Positions 34,470-43,723 are shown, numbered from the stretch's first letter. The stretch is 64,000 nt of DNA from Nonomuraea antri (GCF_013283785.1 NZ_JABCPZ010000016.1:1-64000), one strand, 5' to 3'. Notes: generated by a model not told the origin, from the letters alone. A program made the numbers and translations.

Positions 34470-35645
34470 TCAGCCCCAGCGGGTCGGCGTTGAGCCGGAG
34501 GGACGGGCCGGGGTGATCGCCGCATCGAGGTGCGGGTCCGTCTCCCTGGAGCCGGCGGGTGTCGTCGTCTCACCGGGCGCGAGCCCATTGCGGTGCGCCG
34601 CCTTCCCGCGGCGGACCAGCTCGCTTCGACTCGCCGCCTCGGCGCGTCGAGCAAGCTCGGTGCGATGAGCAAGCTCGGTGCGGTGGGCGGCCGTGACGGC
34701 CAGGGCCGCCAGCAGCGCGGTCAGGACGGCCGTCGCCGCGAGCGCGCTCCAGGTGGCCGCGTCGGGGTGGATCAGCGACTGACCGCGCAGCGCCTGCCAG
34801 GCGGTGATGGCGAACAGCGCGCCGTAGCCCACGATGACGACCCCGGTGAGTTGGGCGCGTGTGCGTTCGTGGCGTAAGTGACCGATCCGAGGCGCGAGGG
34901 CGGCGAGAACCAGCACCGTGAGCACGAACACCTGGATGGAGTGCAGGCCGATGAAGTGCGGAACGCGCAGGTCGCCGCCGGTGCTGCTCCAGTTCGTGAT
35001 CGGCATGCCGCCGCCGTCCGGCGCCCCGACCCCGTGTCCGCCCACCAGCGGGACCGGGCTGCCGTAGGCGTCCTGGACGGTGCGGGGTCCGGCCGAGGAG
35101 GTCCACCCGGTGATGAAGGACGCCAACGCCATGCCGAGGACGGCCAGCCCGAGCCCGGCACGCAGGGCCCAGGTGAGCGCCGCATCACCGATGCGCTGGA
35201 ACAGCAGCATGATGGCGACGATCAGGCTCGCTCCGAACAATCCGAACACACCGGTGGCGAAGATCTGCTGTCCGATCTGGTTGAACGTGTCGGTGCCGGC
35301 GTTGAAGTGACTGAAAGTGCCGCGGGCGGCCTGCACCGCGACGAACCCGACGTCGAGCAGCCCGGCGACGGCGAAGAGCGTTCCGACGGTCCACATCGTG
35401 CGCCGCGCTCGGTGCAATTTGGGTATCAGCCAGGCGAGCGTCGCGCCGTACATGACGAACGACACCCCGAACTTCAACGGCTTGGCCCAGATCGACTGCC
35501 GCAGGAGCTCGCGGCCGTCGACGAAGAGACCGACACTCGCGACGATGACCAGCGCGGACATGGCCGCCACCATGATCATAAGCGGCCGATGCCACGACCG
35601 CACCTCGGTATACGAGGTGGACAACCGGCTCCCCCACTGGTTCAT
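34470..35645 (-). CDS. Multi-pass membrane protein, unknown function
   Basis: A 391-residue protein with about eight membrane segments and a 65-residue polar C-terminal tail containing near-repeats of AHRTELARR. Recognisable stretches are WAKPLKFGVSFVMYGATLAWL and FIGLHSIQVFVLTVLVLAAL, the latter with a conserved-looking histidine. I know similar actinomycete proteins only as hypothetical membrane proteins. GGAGGA precedes ATG 35645. It is divergent from the GntR-TetR fusion gene and may be its target. Confidence 0.75.
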   Translation of the reverse strand: MNQWGSRLSTSYTEVRSWHRPLMIMVAAMSALVIVASVGLFVDGRELLRQSIWAKPLKFGVSFVMYGATLAWLIPKLHRARRTMWTVGTLFAVAGLLDVGFVAVQAARGTFSHFNAGTDTFNQIGQQIFATGVFGLFGASLIVAIMLLFQRIGDAALTWALRAGLGLAVLGMALASFITGWTSSAGPRTVQDAYGSPVPLVGGHGVGAPDGGGMPITNWSSTGGDLRVPHFIGLHSIQVFVLTVLVLAALAPRIGHLRHERTRAQLTGVVIVGYGALFAITAWQALRGQSLIHPDAATWSALAATAVLTALLAALAVTAAHRTELAHRTELARRAEAASRSELVRRGKAAHRNGLAPGETTTPAGSRETDPHLDAAITPARPSGSTPTRWG

Positions 35646-35718
35646 GCGTCCTCCGCCGACCATGCCGAGTCCCCCGCGCAATGCCCTCGCCGGCATGCCG
35701 GCTTCGCGTGCCACAAGT

Positions 35719-35837
35719 ATGCGTACGGCGTATCAGATGTCATGCGTACATCGTACGAGCATGCTTTGCCGAAATCACGCTGTTCACGCTCACCAAAGGT
35801 ATAAAGTGCACTAGTATGTCGATTGAATGAACTAGTA
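35719..35837. promoter_or_regulatory. Divergent control region with paired direct repeats
   Basis: ATGCGTAC occurs at 35719-35726 and 35742-35749, and ACTAGTA at 35810-35816 and 35831-35837, spaced 23 and 21 bp, i.e. about two helical turns. Such spacing suits a dimeric regulator; the GntR-TetR fusion protein is the obvious candidate. Confidence 0.5.
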
Positions 35838-35883
35838 CATTGGAAGCCGCGCGCGACCACCGTCAAAGGATGGGAAGGCACTC

Positions 35884-36882
35884 ATGACCTCGGCCACGCA
35901 ACGTCCGGATCCGCCCTACCGGCGTATCCTCGCGGAGTTCCGTACCCGGATTCTGGCCGGTGACCTGCGGCCAGGCGATCGCGTGCCATCCATCAGGCAG
36001 ATCGCCCAGCGATGGGGTGTCGCGGTCGCGACCGCGACCAAGGTCGTGGCGGCCCTGCGTGACGAGGGGCTGGTCGAGGCGAAGGTCGGCGCCGGTACGG
36101 TGGTCGCCGCACGCGCGAGCCGGCAGGAGCGGTCGCCCGATCCGACCGATCCGACCGATCCGGCCGGGCCGCCGACGGCGCGGCCGGCCGGCGCCCCCAA
36201 GGGCTCGCTGAACCGCGAGCACGTCCTGCGTGCCGCCATCGCGATCGCCGACGCCGAAGGGCTCGGCGCGGTGTCCATGCGGCGGCTCGCCGCCGAGCTC
36301 GGCGCGGGCCCGATGTCGCTGTATCGGCACGTGACGAGCAAGGACGAACTGGTGACGCAGATGGCCGACGAGGTCTTCGGCGAGGTGGAACTGCCCGTCC
36401 CCGGGCCGGAGGGGTGGCGGGCCAAGCTCGAGCTGATCGCCCGCCGGCAGTGGGAGCTGTCCCGGCGGCACCTCTGGCTCCCCAGGGCCGTCTCGTTCAC
36501 CCGCCCCTTGCTGGCGCCCAACATGATGGCCCACACCGAGTGGACCCTGCGCGCACTCGACGAGCTCGGCCTGCCCATGGAAACCCGGATCCGGGAGGCG
36601 CTCACGCTGCCCGCGCTGGTCCACACGGTGGCGCTGTCCATGGCGGAGGAGGCCGAAACCGAGCAGGAGACCGGCGTGACGCTCGACGGGTGGCGGCTGC
36701 TCCAGCGCAAGCGGGCCGACGAACTCCTCAGCACCGGACGATTCCCGCTCCTGGCCATGCTCCCCGAGGAGACGGTGTCGGACCTGGACGGGATGTTCGA
36801 CTACATCCTGGCACGCCATCTCGACGGGTTCGCCGTCATGCTGAGCAGGGATTCTGCCGCTGAGGGGCGGTCGGCACGCTAA
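35884..36882 (+). CDS. GntR-TetR fusion transcription regulator
   Basis: A 332-residue protein with two DNA-binding heads. Residues about 10-78 are a GntR winged helix (PGDRVPSIRQIAQRWGVAVATATKVVAALRDEGLV). A linker of repeated DPTDPTDP follows, then a TetR HTH at about 108-155 (REHVLRAAIAIADAEGLGAVSMRRLAAELGAGPMSLYRHV) and a TetR_C ligand domain with repeated leucine helices. This fusion is known in actinomycetes, where it controls efflux or membrane genes. It probably regulates the divergent membrane protein and itself through the direct repeats upstream. Confidence 0.9.
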   Translation: MTSATQRPDPPYRRILAEFRTRILAGDLRPGDRVPSIRQIAQRWGVAVATATKVVAALRDEGLVEAKVGAGTVVAARASRQERSPDPTDPTDPAGPPTARPAGAPKGSLNREHVLRAAIAIADAEGLGAVSMRRLAAELGAGPMSLYRHVTSKDELVTQMADEVFGEVELPVPGPEGWRAKLELIARRQWELSRRHLWLPRAVSFTRPLLAPNMMAHTEWTLRALDELGLPMETRIREALTLPALVHTVALSMAEEAETEQETGVTLDGWRLLQRKRADELLSTGRFPLLAMLPEETVSDLDGMFDYILARHLDGFAVMLSRDSAAEGRSAR

Positions 36883-36909
36883 TTCGCTTGGAGCTGTTCG
36901 GAGTTCGGA

Positions 36910-37116
36910 TCATGTGGTTGAGGCGAGGAGTCTTGACCACTTGTCCAGGACGGTGGTGAACCGCGGGCAGTCAGCGGCTTGACCGAGCGTGAGCACGCGC
37001 GAGCCGGCCTCGGCGATCAACGCCTTGGCCCAGCCGTTGAACCGGGAGTAGACCGTGGACCAAGGCCCGTACCGTTCCGGCACGTCCCGCCGGCCCGACC
37101 CGGACAGAGATTCCAA
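36910..37116 (-). pseudogene. IS5-family transposase remnant
   Basis: The reverse strand encodes RRDVPERYGPWSTVYSRFNGWAKA, the end of the first domain of IS5-type transposases (normally CKWRxLPxxFPPWxTVYxRF). It starts inside the domain and ends early at KWSRLLASTT, so only a fragment remains. No inverted repeats or target duplication are obvious. Nothing else was seen in 36883-37176. Confidence 0.65.
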
Positions 37117-37176
37117 TCCTCCAGAGTTCAGCCGGACAACCTTCGGTTCGTATGGACCTTTCTTGGCGACTGGAGA

Positions 37177-37719
37177 TCAGTCGATGGCGATTCTGAAGGT
37201 CGAGGTCGTGCCGTCCTGGTCGGTGAGGGTGACCGGCCCGAAGGTGATGATCGGGACGGAGACGCTTCCGGTTCCTCGATAGAAGCCCGTGCCCTGGGTG
37301 ATTCTCAATGAAAGCGCGGCAAGCGTCGCGGCCTTCGCCTCGTCGGCGTGGATCTTCGGCTCGGTGAGCGAAGAGTGGCCCTGGGCCGTCGCCCAGTCGC
37401 GGATGGCGCGGGAGTCCCGGCTCATCTCAGGCAGGATGCTCTCGTTGGCCCAAGCCCAGAGCCATGAGGCTGCCGAGGGATTGTGAGAGGCGATGATCTG
37501 CGCCGGAGCCGTGGCTGTCTTGTCAGGGAAAGTCCAGGTGATGAGGCCAGTGCGCTGATCGAGCCCCCAGCGGAGCGCCGATCCCAGCCCCCATGACATG
37601 TGTGCCTGGGCCAGTTGTTCGATCATGTCCTCGCCCTGCAGGAGCAGGACACCCAGATCAGCCTGATCGAGTGCGGCCACAGCCACGTCCGCCTTGTCGT
37701 TTCGCTTGAACAATGCCAC
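37177..37719 (-). CDS. DUF6882-family protein
   Basis: A 180-residue soluble protein. GLITWTFPDKTATAPAQIIASHNPSAASWLWAWANESI is the hallmark of DUF6882, found in many actinomycetes and often near toxin/immunity-like genes. Alpha-helical N-terminus, mixed C-terminus ending VTLTDQDGTTSTFRIAID. No catalytic motif is visible and the function is unknown. It lies next to a transposase remnant, in an accessory-looking region. Confidence 0.75.
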   Translation of the reverse strand: MALFKRNDKADVAVAALDQADLGVLLLQGEDMIEQLAQAHMSWGLGSALRWGLDQRTGLITWTFPDKTATAPAQIIASHNPSAASWLWAWANESILPEMSRDSRAIRDWATAQGHSSLTEPKIHADEAKAATLAALSLRITQGTGFYRGTGSVSVPIITFGPVTLTDQDGTTSTFRIAID

Positions 37720-38051
37720 GCCGCGAAGTCTCGCATACCGGACAATGTCCTGGTCACGAGGGTTAGGTCAGCTTGAAGGCCAGCCGGTTTTGGGGATTGC
37801 GACCAGGGCATCGGTACCTGTCTTCCTTTTCACGACCGAAGCATGGTGGTGGCGGCCGGATCGCTGACCACGGACGCCTCGACAGGGACGTGACGGGGAC
37901 CGACTCTCACGAGTTCCCGCCAGGCGGCCTTCCGGGAATCACCAGAAGCGACGACTGACCGCGGGCTGGCACGAGCAGAGGCTAGAGTCGAGGTCATGGC
38001 CCTCGTCGTCTCCCTGAGGCGTGCTCGCCGATCTTCTCCCGCCACCCCCGC
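37720..38051. other. Gene-poor stretch
   Basis: About 330 bp without a supported gene; it should hold the promoter of the DUF6882 gene. Short frames here lack ribosome-binding sites. Confidence 0.4.
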
Positions 38052-38261
38052 TCAGTCTCCTGACCCGTCGGGCACGGACGGCTCCCCGACGTCGCCCGTG
38101 ATGGCCGCCCGCACCTCCTGCGCTGCGGCGATCAAGGGCAGGCAGGCACGTAGCAGCCGGGTCAACGCGGCCACCAGCGTGGCCAGGCTGTCGGGGATTC
38201 GGGCGGCGGCGGCTATCACGACGATGCCGGCGGCCAAGGCGGTCAGCAGGGTGCTGGTCAT
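38052..38261 (-). CDS. Small single-pass membrane protein
   Basis: A 69-residue protein: LLTALAAGIVVIAAAA forms one membrane segment, followed by an amphipathic leucine/alanine helix and an acidic tail. GGGAG lies 7 bases before ATG 38261. It is divergent from the large NTPase gene with about 115 bp between, so it may be functionally linked to it. No family recognised. Confidence 0.5.
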   Translation of the reverse strand: MTSTLLTALAAGIVVIAAAARIPDSLATLVAALTRLLRACLPLIAAAQEVRAAITGDVGEPSVPDGSGD

Positions 38262-38377
38262 GAGCGGTCTCCCGGAGTCGGTGTCCGGGCCGGGCGGCTC
38301 GGGCCACCCCAGGACGTCATGTCCGCCCAGGCGCCGGCAAGGGCTCCCACCCTCGCTCCCCCACGTGAGCAGGGACG

Positions 38378-41188
38378 ATGTCTTATCCGGACCGGTCCGG
38401 ACCGGAGCCGGGAGTACGTGTGCCGAATGAGCAGGAGCCCGATCCGCGTCACGTACTGGCCGGACGGCTACGCGAGCTGCTGACCGCCGCCGACGTCAAG
38501 CGGGCGGCCATCGCGCGGGAAGCCACCAGCCGCCTGCGCGCGTCCGCCGCAGCCCCGGGGCAGGGGCCAGGACCGGCGTCAGCGTCGAGGAGCGCGCCGC
38601 AGGAGATCACCGAGCAGCGGATCAGCGACTGGTGCAAGGGCAAGCACCTGCCCGCCAGGAAGGAAAGCCTGCTCGCCGTGGTGCGCGTGGCGCTGCGGCT
38701 CGCGCACGGCCCGGCCGGCGAAGCCCAGCTGAAATCCTGGAGCCAGCTGTACGACACCGCAGTCCAGGCGAATCGGGACAGGCACACCCCCGCTCCACCA
38801 TCGCAGGACGAGCAGCGCCCGCCCGACGCGGACACCGTCGCCCAGGCGGACCCGCTGCGGCTCGGGGTCCATCCCGCGCTGGGCGCGGAGCCGGCGGCGA
38901 CCCCGTCAGAGGCTCGGCTGCCGGACTACTTGACACGCCCGCACGACGACCTCCTGCGGGCGACGCTGGCACGGGCCGCCGACCCGGCCGACGGCAGGTC
39001 GGTGCTCGTGGTGCTCACCGGGGACTCCTCGGTCGGCAAGACCCGCGCCTTGTGGGAGGCCGTGCACGAGGTCGCGCCCGGCCACTGGCGGTTGCTGGCC
39101 CCCGCCGACGCCGCCGACCTGCACACCCTCCTCCAGGATGAGGGCGTGGCGCCGGACACGGTGCTGTGGCTCAACGAGATGCAGCGGCACCTGGACGGCG
39201 ACGCCGGCGCGGCCGCCGCCCGTGCTCTCGAACGCGTGCTGGCGACCGTCCCGCGAGTGATGGCGGTGGGAGCGATGTGGACGTGGCCCTACTGGCACGC
39301 CTTCACCACCCAGGGCGGCTTCCCGGACGGCGTCGCCGCAGCCAGAACACTCCTCACCGGACCGCACACCCACCGCATCGAGGTCCCCGACCGCCTCGAC
39401 GACGGCCAGCGGCGGGAACTGGCCCGCAAGAATCGGCACCACGCGGACGGTGCTGACCAGCGCCTGATCAGCGCCCTGGCCGCCGGCTCCGACGACGGCC
39501 GGGTGATCCAGCATCTGACCGGCGGTCCCGCGTTGCTGGACGCCTTCCGGCACGGCGGCCTGTTCACCCCCGTCGAACAGGCGCTGATCACCGCGCTGCT
39601 GGACGCCCGCCGGATGGGACGTCTCGCTCCCGTCCCGGCCGAGTTCCTGGTCGCGGCGGCCGATGGTTATCTGTCGCCCTGGGAACGTCCTGCCGATCCG
39701 GGTGCGTTCGCCGTCGCGCTGGAGGATCTGACCCGCGGTCACCGCGCGGACGGGACGCCCACCAGCGTCCGCAGGGCGCTGACCGCGCTGACGGCGCGGC
39801 GTGAACACGCGGGCGGCCCCGCCGATTTCGAGCCCAACGACTATCTTCAGCAGCACGCCTTCAGGGAACGCCGCTACCGGATCCCGCCCGGCAGCTTCTG
39901 GACCGCCGCGACCCGTCCTGGCTCCTCCGTCGCGGGCAGCCTCGCGTACGCGGCCGAGGCGCACGGACTCAGCCGCCATGCCGCACGGCTGCGCAAGCAC
40001 GCCGCCGCCGCTGGCGACACCCTCTCGGCGGCGGAACTGCTCATGCAGTTGCAGCGGCTGCATCCGGACGACGTACGACCCGCCGTCTGGGTCACCACGC
40101 GACCAACGATGATCGAGCCCTACTTCCTCGGCCGGATCATCGATGCCCTCACCAAGGCGGGCGGCCGGCGGCAGGCCGCCGTGCTGGCCGAATACGCCGC
40201 AGCCCACACCGACGTCACCGACCCCAGCAGCGTGAGCTACGTGCTGGAGGCGCTGCACCAGGCCGACGCGCGGGAAGCGATCGACACGCTGCTGGCCCGT
40301 GACCCGGCCGGCCACGTCCGTGCGGACTCACCGGGCGACCTCGCCAGGCTGCTCGGCGTCCTGGCAGGGCTCTCGGCTGAGCGCCAGGTCGACGGGCTGG
40401 CCGAGCGCGCCGGCCGGATCGAGACCGAGCGCCTGTTCGGGCAGGAGCAGTGGGGTCTGGAATCCCTGTTGCGAACCCTGCACGACGTCGGCGCCCAGCA
40501 GCAGGTCCATGACCTCGCCGACCGGATCGTCGCGAACGCCGACGCGTACCCGATCGGGCGGTTTCTCCATGAGTCACTGCGGAAAGCCGGCGCTGAGAGG
40601 CAGGCCGCGGCGCTCGCCACCAGATTCAAGGACGCCTCGCCGCTCCCCGCCGACTTCTGGCCGGCCTTGCTCGCTTCCGGTCCCGAGCGGACGGACGAAG
40701 ACACCGCACCCACCGACCCGGACGATCCAGAAGTCCTGGCCGAGAGCATCAGGGATGCCCTTCTCGCCATCCGATGGATGGGAGGTGACCCGCAGCTCCT
40801 CACCGCGCTCCTGGCCGGCGACCCCGCGGCACGTGTCAGTCTCGAGGATCCGGGCAAGGTGGCCGGGCTGCTCCGCACCCTGCTGGACGCCGGGGCCGGC
40901 CCGCAGGCCGAGGCCCTGGCGCACCGCGCGGCCGCCCAACTGGGTCTGCGCACGTCCACCTATTTCATCCATGAACGGGCGATGGGCACCGATCAGCTCC
41001 TCAGCGCCATGGACGCCGCCGGCCTGGACGGCCCGGCCCGGGTGCTGACCGACCGGCTGCCGGACGCAGGACTGTTCCACCTGTACCTCCGCCGCGGCGA
41101 TCACGCGCACCGCTTCCGGTTCGGCCGCGATCCGGAGGACGGCACCCCCGCCCCCGCCTGGGACTGGAGCGACGTGTCCGGCCAGTGA
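38378..41188 (+). CDS. Large HTH-NTPase (STAND-like) with repeat C-terminus
   Basis: A 936-residue soluble protein. Residues about 22-105 are an XRE-like domain (ITEQRISDWCKGKHLPARKESL). A P-loop NTPase follows with Walker A VVLTGDSSVGKT (about 211-221), Walker B DTVLWLNEMQ (about 259-268) and GAMWTWPYW as sensor. The C-terminal half contains degenerate repeats of about 38 residues (LLRTLHDVGAQQQVHDLADR, then FLHESLRKAGAERQAAALATR), ending with FRFGRDPEDGTPAPAWDW. This resembles STAND NTPases, where the repeats sense a ligand and trigger the N-terminal effector. Role in regulation or phage defence is inference. Confidence 0.8.
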   Translation: MSYPDRSGPEPGVRVPNEQEPDPRHVLAGRLRELLTAADVKRAAIAREATSRLRASAAAPGQGPGPASASRSAPQEITEQRISDWCKGKHLPARKESLLAVVRVALRLAHGPAGEAQLKSWSQLYDTAVQANRDRHTPAPPSQDEQRPPDADTVAQADPLRLGVHPALGAEPAATPSEARLPDYLTRPHDDLLRATLARAADPADGRSVLVVLTGDSSVGKTRALWEAVHEVAPGHWRLLAPADAADLHTLLQDEGVAPDTVLWLNEMQRHLDGDAGAAAARALERVLATVPRVMAVGAMWTWPYWHAFTTQGGFPDGVAAARTLLTGPHTHRIEVPDRLDDGQRRELARKNRHHADGADQRLISALAAGSDDGRVIQHLTGGPALLDAFRHGGLFTPVEQALITALLDARRMGRLAPVPAEFLVAAADGYLSPWERPADPGAFAVALEDLTRGHRADGTPTSVRRALTALTARREHAGGPADFEPNDYLQQHAFRERRYRIPPGSFWTAATRPGSSVAGSLAYAAEAHGLSRHAARLRKHAAAAGDTLSAAELLMQLQRLHPDDVRPAVWVTTRPTMIEPYFLGRIIDALTKAGGRRQAAVLAEYAAAHTDVTDPSSVSYVLEALHQADAREAIDTLLARDPAGHVRADSPGDLARLLGVLAGLSAERQVDGLAERAGRIETERLFGQEQWGLESLLRTLHDVGAQQQVHDLADRIVANADAYPIGRFLHESLRKAGAERQAAALATRFKDASPLPADFWPALLASGPERTDEDTAPTDPDDPEVLAESIRDALLAIRWMGGDPQLLTALLAGDPAARVSLEDPGKVAGLLRTLLDAGAGPQAEALAHRAAAQLGLRTSTYFIHERAMGTDQLLSAMDAAGLDGPARVLTDRLPDAGLFHLYLRRGDHAHRFRFGRDPEDGTPAPAWDWSDVSGQ

Positions 41189-41250
41189 CCCGGCGACCCT
41201 GCCTGCGATGATCCTTTCGCCCGGCGGACAGCGGAGAGGCGGACGAGGCC

Positions 41251-41778
41251 ATGGGAATCTGGGACGTCAAGAAGGACGAGGACCGTCTTGCATGGGATCT
41301 CACACCGCTCGTCGGCGTGGGCCCGCTGGCCTTCGGGATGCGTCCCGGCGAAGTGTCGGAAGCGCTGGGCGGGGGCCCTGCCACGTCCCAAGGGCGCTGG
41401 GACCGTGACGCCCAGACCACCCGGATCGACTCCGCGACATACTCCGAAGTCGGCGTCACCGTGTACTACACGGACTATTCCTGCTTGGCCGGCGTGGCCG
41501 TCGATGCTCTGACGGGGCCGCAGGTGACGCTGGACGGTGTCGCGCTGGTCGCGCGCGTGCCGTCCGAGCTGGAGCGGTGGCTCATCGATCACACGGAGTC
41601 CCGGGAGCTGGATCTGCACTACGTCCCCGAGGGAAATCCGGCATCCGCCGACCTCGGCCTGATGCTTCGCGCGCAGAGGGCCGGCGACGCCGCCGTGACC
41701 CGGCCGCTCTTCCTCATGCGGCAGTGGATGCGGGACGTCTGGGAGTCCCTTCCCGCGTCCGAGTGGGCGACGTTCTGA
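41251..41778 (+). CDS. Hypothetical protein
   Basis: A 175-residue soluble protein starting MGIWDVKKDEDRLAWDLTPLVGVGPLAFGMRPGEVSEALGG, a pattern of short actinomycete immunity- or SMI1-like proteins whose central sheet reads VTVYYTDYSCLAGVAVDA. I do not recognise the family. GGAGAGG and GAGG precede ATG 41251. It follows the NTPase by 62 bp and could be co-transcribed. Confidence 0.65.
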   Translation: MGIWDVKKDEDRLAWDLTPLVGVGPLAFGMRPGEVSEALGGGPATSQGRWDRDAQTTRIDSATYSEVGVTVYYTDYSCLAGVAVDALTGPQVTLDGVALVARVPSELERWLIDHTESRELDLHYVPEGNPASADLGLMLRAQRAGDAAVTRPLFLMRQWMRDVWESLPASEWATF

Positions 41779-41910
41779 CGAGCCGGTCGATCAGGCTCGC
41801 ACGTCGCAGACGTCCGCATGGGTCGAGGTTCTCCCTGCGCGACCGCCCTCCCTTCGTTACGAACGGAAGCAGGGCGGCGATATCAGGACATGAAGGTCAA
41901 CGACCTCGCC

Positions 41911-41948
41911 CATGGAACCCACCGCCGACGACGGCGGTGGGTTCCATG
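41911..41948. repeat. Perfect 16-bp stem, 6-base loop hairpin
   Basis: 41911-41926 pairs perfectly with 41933-41948 around GACGAC (arms begin CATGGAACCCACC). It lacks a T-run but ends the upstream unit, so it may be a bidirectional terminator; it could also be an end of a lost IS200/IS605-type element. Confidence 0.7.
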
Positions 41949-42033
41949 AGCGAGCCGGTCACGGCCAACAGCACCACCACCGGCAGCACGAGCCCCCATT
42001 TCCAGGGCGGCCCGAACCGATGTGGAGGAAGTC

Positions 42034-42861
42034 GTGCGTCTGCTGCATCGTCTCGCCGCGCCCGCGGCCGCGGTACTCGTCTCGGCGGCACTCATCACCG
42101 TCCCGCACCCGGCCCACGCCGCCGCCGCTCCCTCGGTGATCACCGTCCGACCCGCCGCCGCCCCCGGCTCCCTGGACCCGGTGATCGCCGCCATCAAACG
42201 TCAGTTCGCCGGGAAGAGCGGTGTACGGTTCACCGCCAAAGCGGTGGAACGGACATACGGCTTCATCGGAACGGTGATCTCCTCCGGCGCGTACCGCTTC
42301 TCGGCTTCCGGGGTGTACGCCTCCGACGTCATGAGCCGTGACGAGGACGGATGGCGCTTTCGCCTGCGCAACGTCGGACGGGTCAGCTACGTCCAGGACA
42401 GCAGGTACGACTCCCTGCCCAAAGGGAAGAAGTGGCGCTTGCAGGGGGACGCTCCCAACTTCCGCTGGAACAACGATCTGGTCGACGGAATCAACCTCGG
42501 CTTCCTCGCGCTGGCGGCCTCCCAGAGCCACAGCGTCGCCGACGGCGGAACCGTCGAAGGCACCCCCTGCACCCTCCACAAGGGGATGGCGACCGTGGCC
42601 GTCCTCAGCACGACCCAGCCCGGCGTCAGGTTCGGCATGAAGGACGAGGATGACACCTGGGCAGGCGGCACGATCTCGTGGCGGCTCTGGACCGGCCCGG
42701 ACCACCTGCCACGCCGCTTCAACGCCGTGATCACCTGGGACAAACCCCCGGACGAGAAGGACATCGGCTTCGACTACGTCAAGCTCAACAAGATCTACCG
42801 GCACTGGGGATCCGACTTCACCATTACGCATCCGCCGAAGGCGCTCGTCGCTCCCGAGTGA
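42034..42861 (+). CDS. Hypothetical secreted protein
   Basis: A 275-residue protein with a clear signal peptide (LLHRLAAPAAAVLVSAALI then PHPAHAAAA cleavage region). The mature part is beta-rich and contains two cysteines at most, with stretches such as GVRFTAKAVERTYGFIGT and SGVYASDVMSRDEDGW. GGAGGA places the start at GTG 42034 rather than GTG 42022. No family recognised. Its stop overlaps the next candidate start. Confidence 0.7.
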   Translation: MRLLHRLAAPAAAVLVSAALITVPHPAHAAAAPSVITVRPAAAPGSLDPVIAAIKRQFAGKSGVRFTAKAVERTYGFIGTVISSGAYRFSASGVYASDVMSRDEDGWRFRLRNVGRVSYVQDSRYDSLPKGKKWRLQGDAPNFRWNNDLVDGINLGFLALAASQSHSVADGGTVEGTPCTLHKGMATVAVLSTTQPGVRFGMKDEDDTWAGGTISWRLWTGPDHLPRRFNAVITWDKPPDEKDIGFDYVKLNKIYRHWGSDFTITHPPKALVAPE

Positions 42862-43403
42862 GGGCGGCGGACCTCCGGCACACTATCCACGTGAACCGGC
42901 GATATCACTATGTCGGCCCTGCCGAGATCCGCGACCAGACACGTGCGGGAAGTCCAGGGCACGTGATCTCCGACCAGAATGATCTCGCTGACTGGCTGCA
43001 GAAGCAGGCGGCGGAAGATCGTGCGGAGCCGTTCACCTTCGTCGTCGATGTGCGTGGGAACCTGCGGCTCGCGCCGCAGCGAAGTGAACACGTCGCCTGC
43101 GCCGGAGGTGCTCCCGTCCTGAGCGCCGGCGAGATCAGCTTCGCCTGGGACGGCACGCGCTGGCTGGTCTCCGAGATCAGCAACCAGTCCACCGGTTATT
43201 GCCCTGACGTCCAACCCTGGACGGCGGTGAAGGCCGCGCTCCTGCGTGCGGGGATTGATCACCCTGACGCCTTCACCCGTCCCATCGTCTTTCGCCGCTG
43301 TCCGCGATGCCGCCAGCGCAACATCGTCAAGGACGACGACTTTGCCTGCGGCGTCTGTCAGGCGCCGCTGCCCAGAATCTGGAACGTGGACCAGCCGGAC
43401 TGA
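42858..43403 (+). CDS. Zinc-ribbon hypothetical protein
   Basis: A protein of 181 residues (170 if it starts at GTG 42891, VNRRYHYVGPAEIRD). The C-terminus has a zinc ribbon, CPRCRQRN then CGVCQAPLP (C-x2-C, 12 residues, C-x2-C). The middle reads AEDRAEPFTFVVDVRGNLRLAPQRSEHVACAGG. GTG 42858 overlaps the preceding stop as GTGA. Similar small proteins in actinomycetes are annotated hypothetical; a role in toxin/immunity loci is possible but not shown. Confidence 0.65.
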   Translation: MRAADLRHTIHVNRRYHYVGPAEIRDQTRAGSPGHVISDQNDLADWLQKQAAEDRAEPFTFVVDVRGNLRLAPQRSEHVACAGGAPVLSAGEISFAWDGTRWLVSEISNQSTGYCPDVQPWTAVKAALLRAGIDHPDAFTRPIVFRRCPRCRQRNIVKDDDFACGVCQAPLPRIWNVDQPD

Positions 43404-43465
43404 AGCGCCTTCAGCTCGATGAGCAGGGGACGCGAAGCTCGATCAACGCGGGTCGCGGCGTTGTC

Positions 43466-43522
43466 GGGAGCGTCTGGCCACCGCGGGAGCGTCCGGCCAC
43501 CGCGGGAGCGTCCGGCCGCCGC
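43466..43522. repeat. Three 19-bp tandem repeats
   Basis: Units at 43466-43484, 43485-43503 and 43504-43522 (GGGAGCGTCCGGCCACCGC with one or two changes). They lie in the 320-bp gap 43404-43723, which shows no convincing gene. Confidence 0.85.
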
Positions 43523-43723
43523 CCGATCCGGCACTGCGGAACAATCCATGGCGAACCCGCCGCTGCCACCGCCCACCTGCCCCCCGATCCGCCTCCGGTC
43601 ACGGACACTTCGTGGGCTGGGCGAACGGGCTTCGCGTGCGTTCCCGGCCCTGAGTAGTCCGGGGGGAGCGTGCGTTGGCGAACCCCGGCGAATCGGTCGG
43701 CTGGCGTTCCCAACCTTTCGGGG

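Noticed and set aside
43466-43522. CRISPR-like array
   Set aside because: The units are directly adjacent with no spacers and there are no cas genes in the window.
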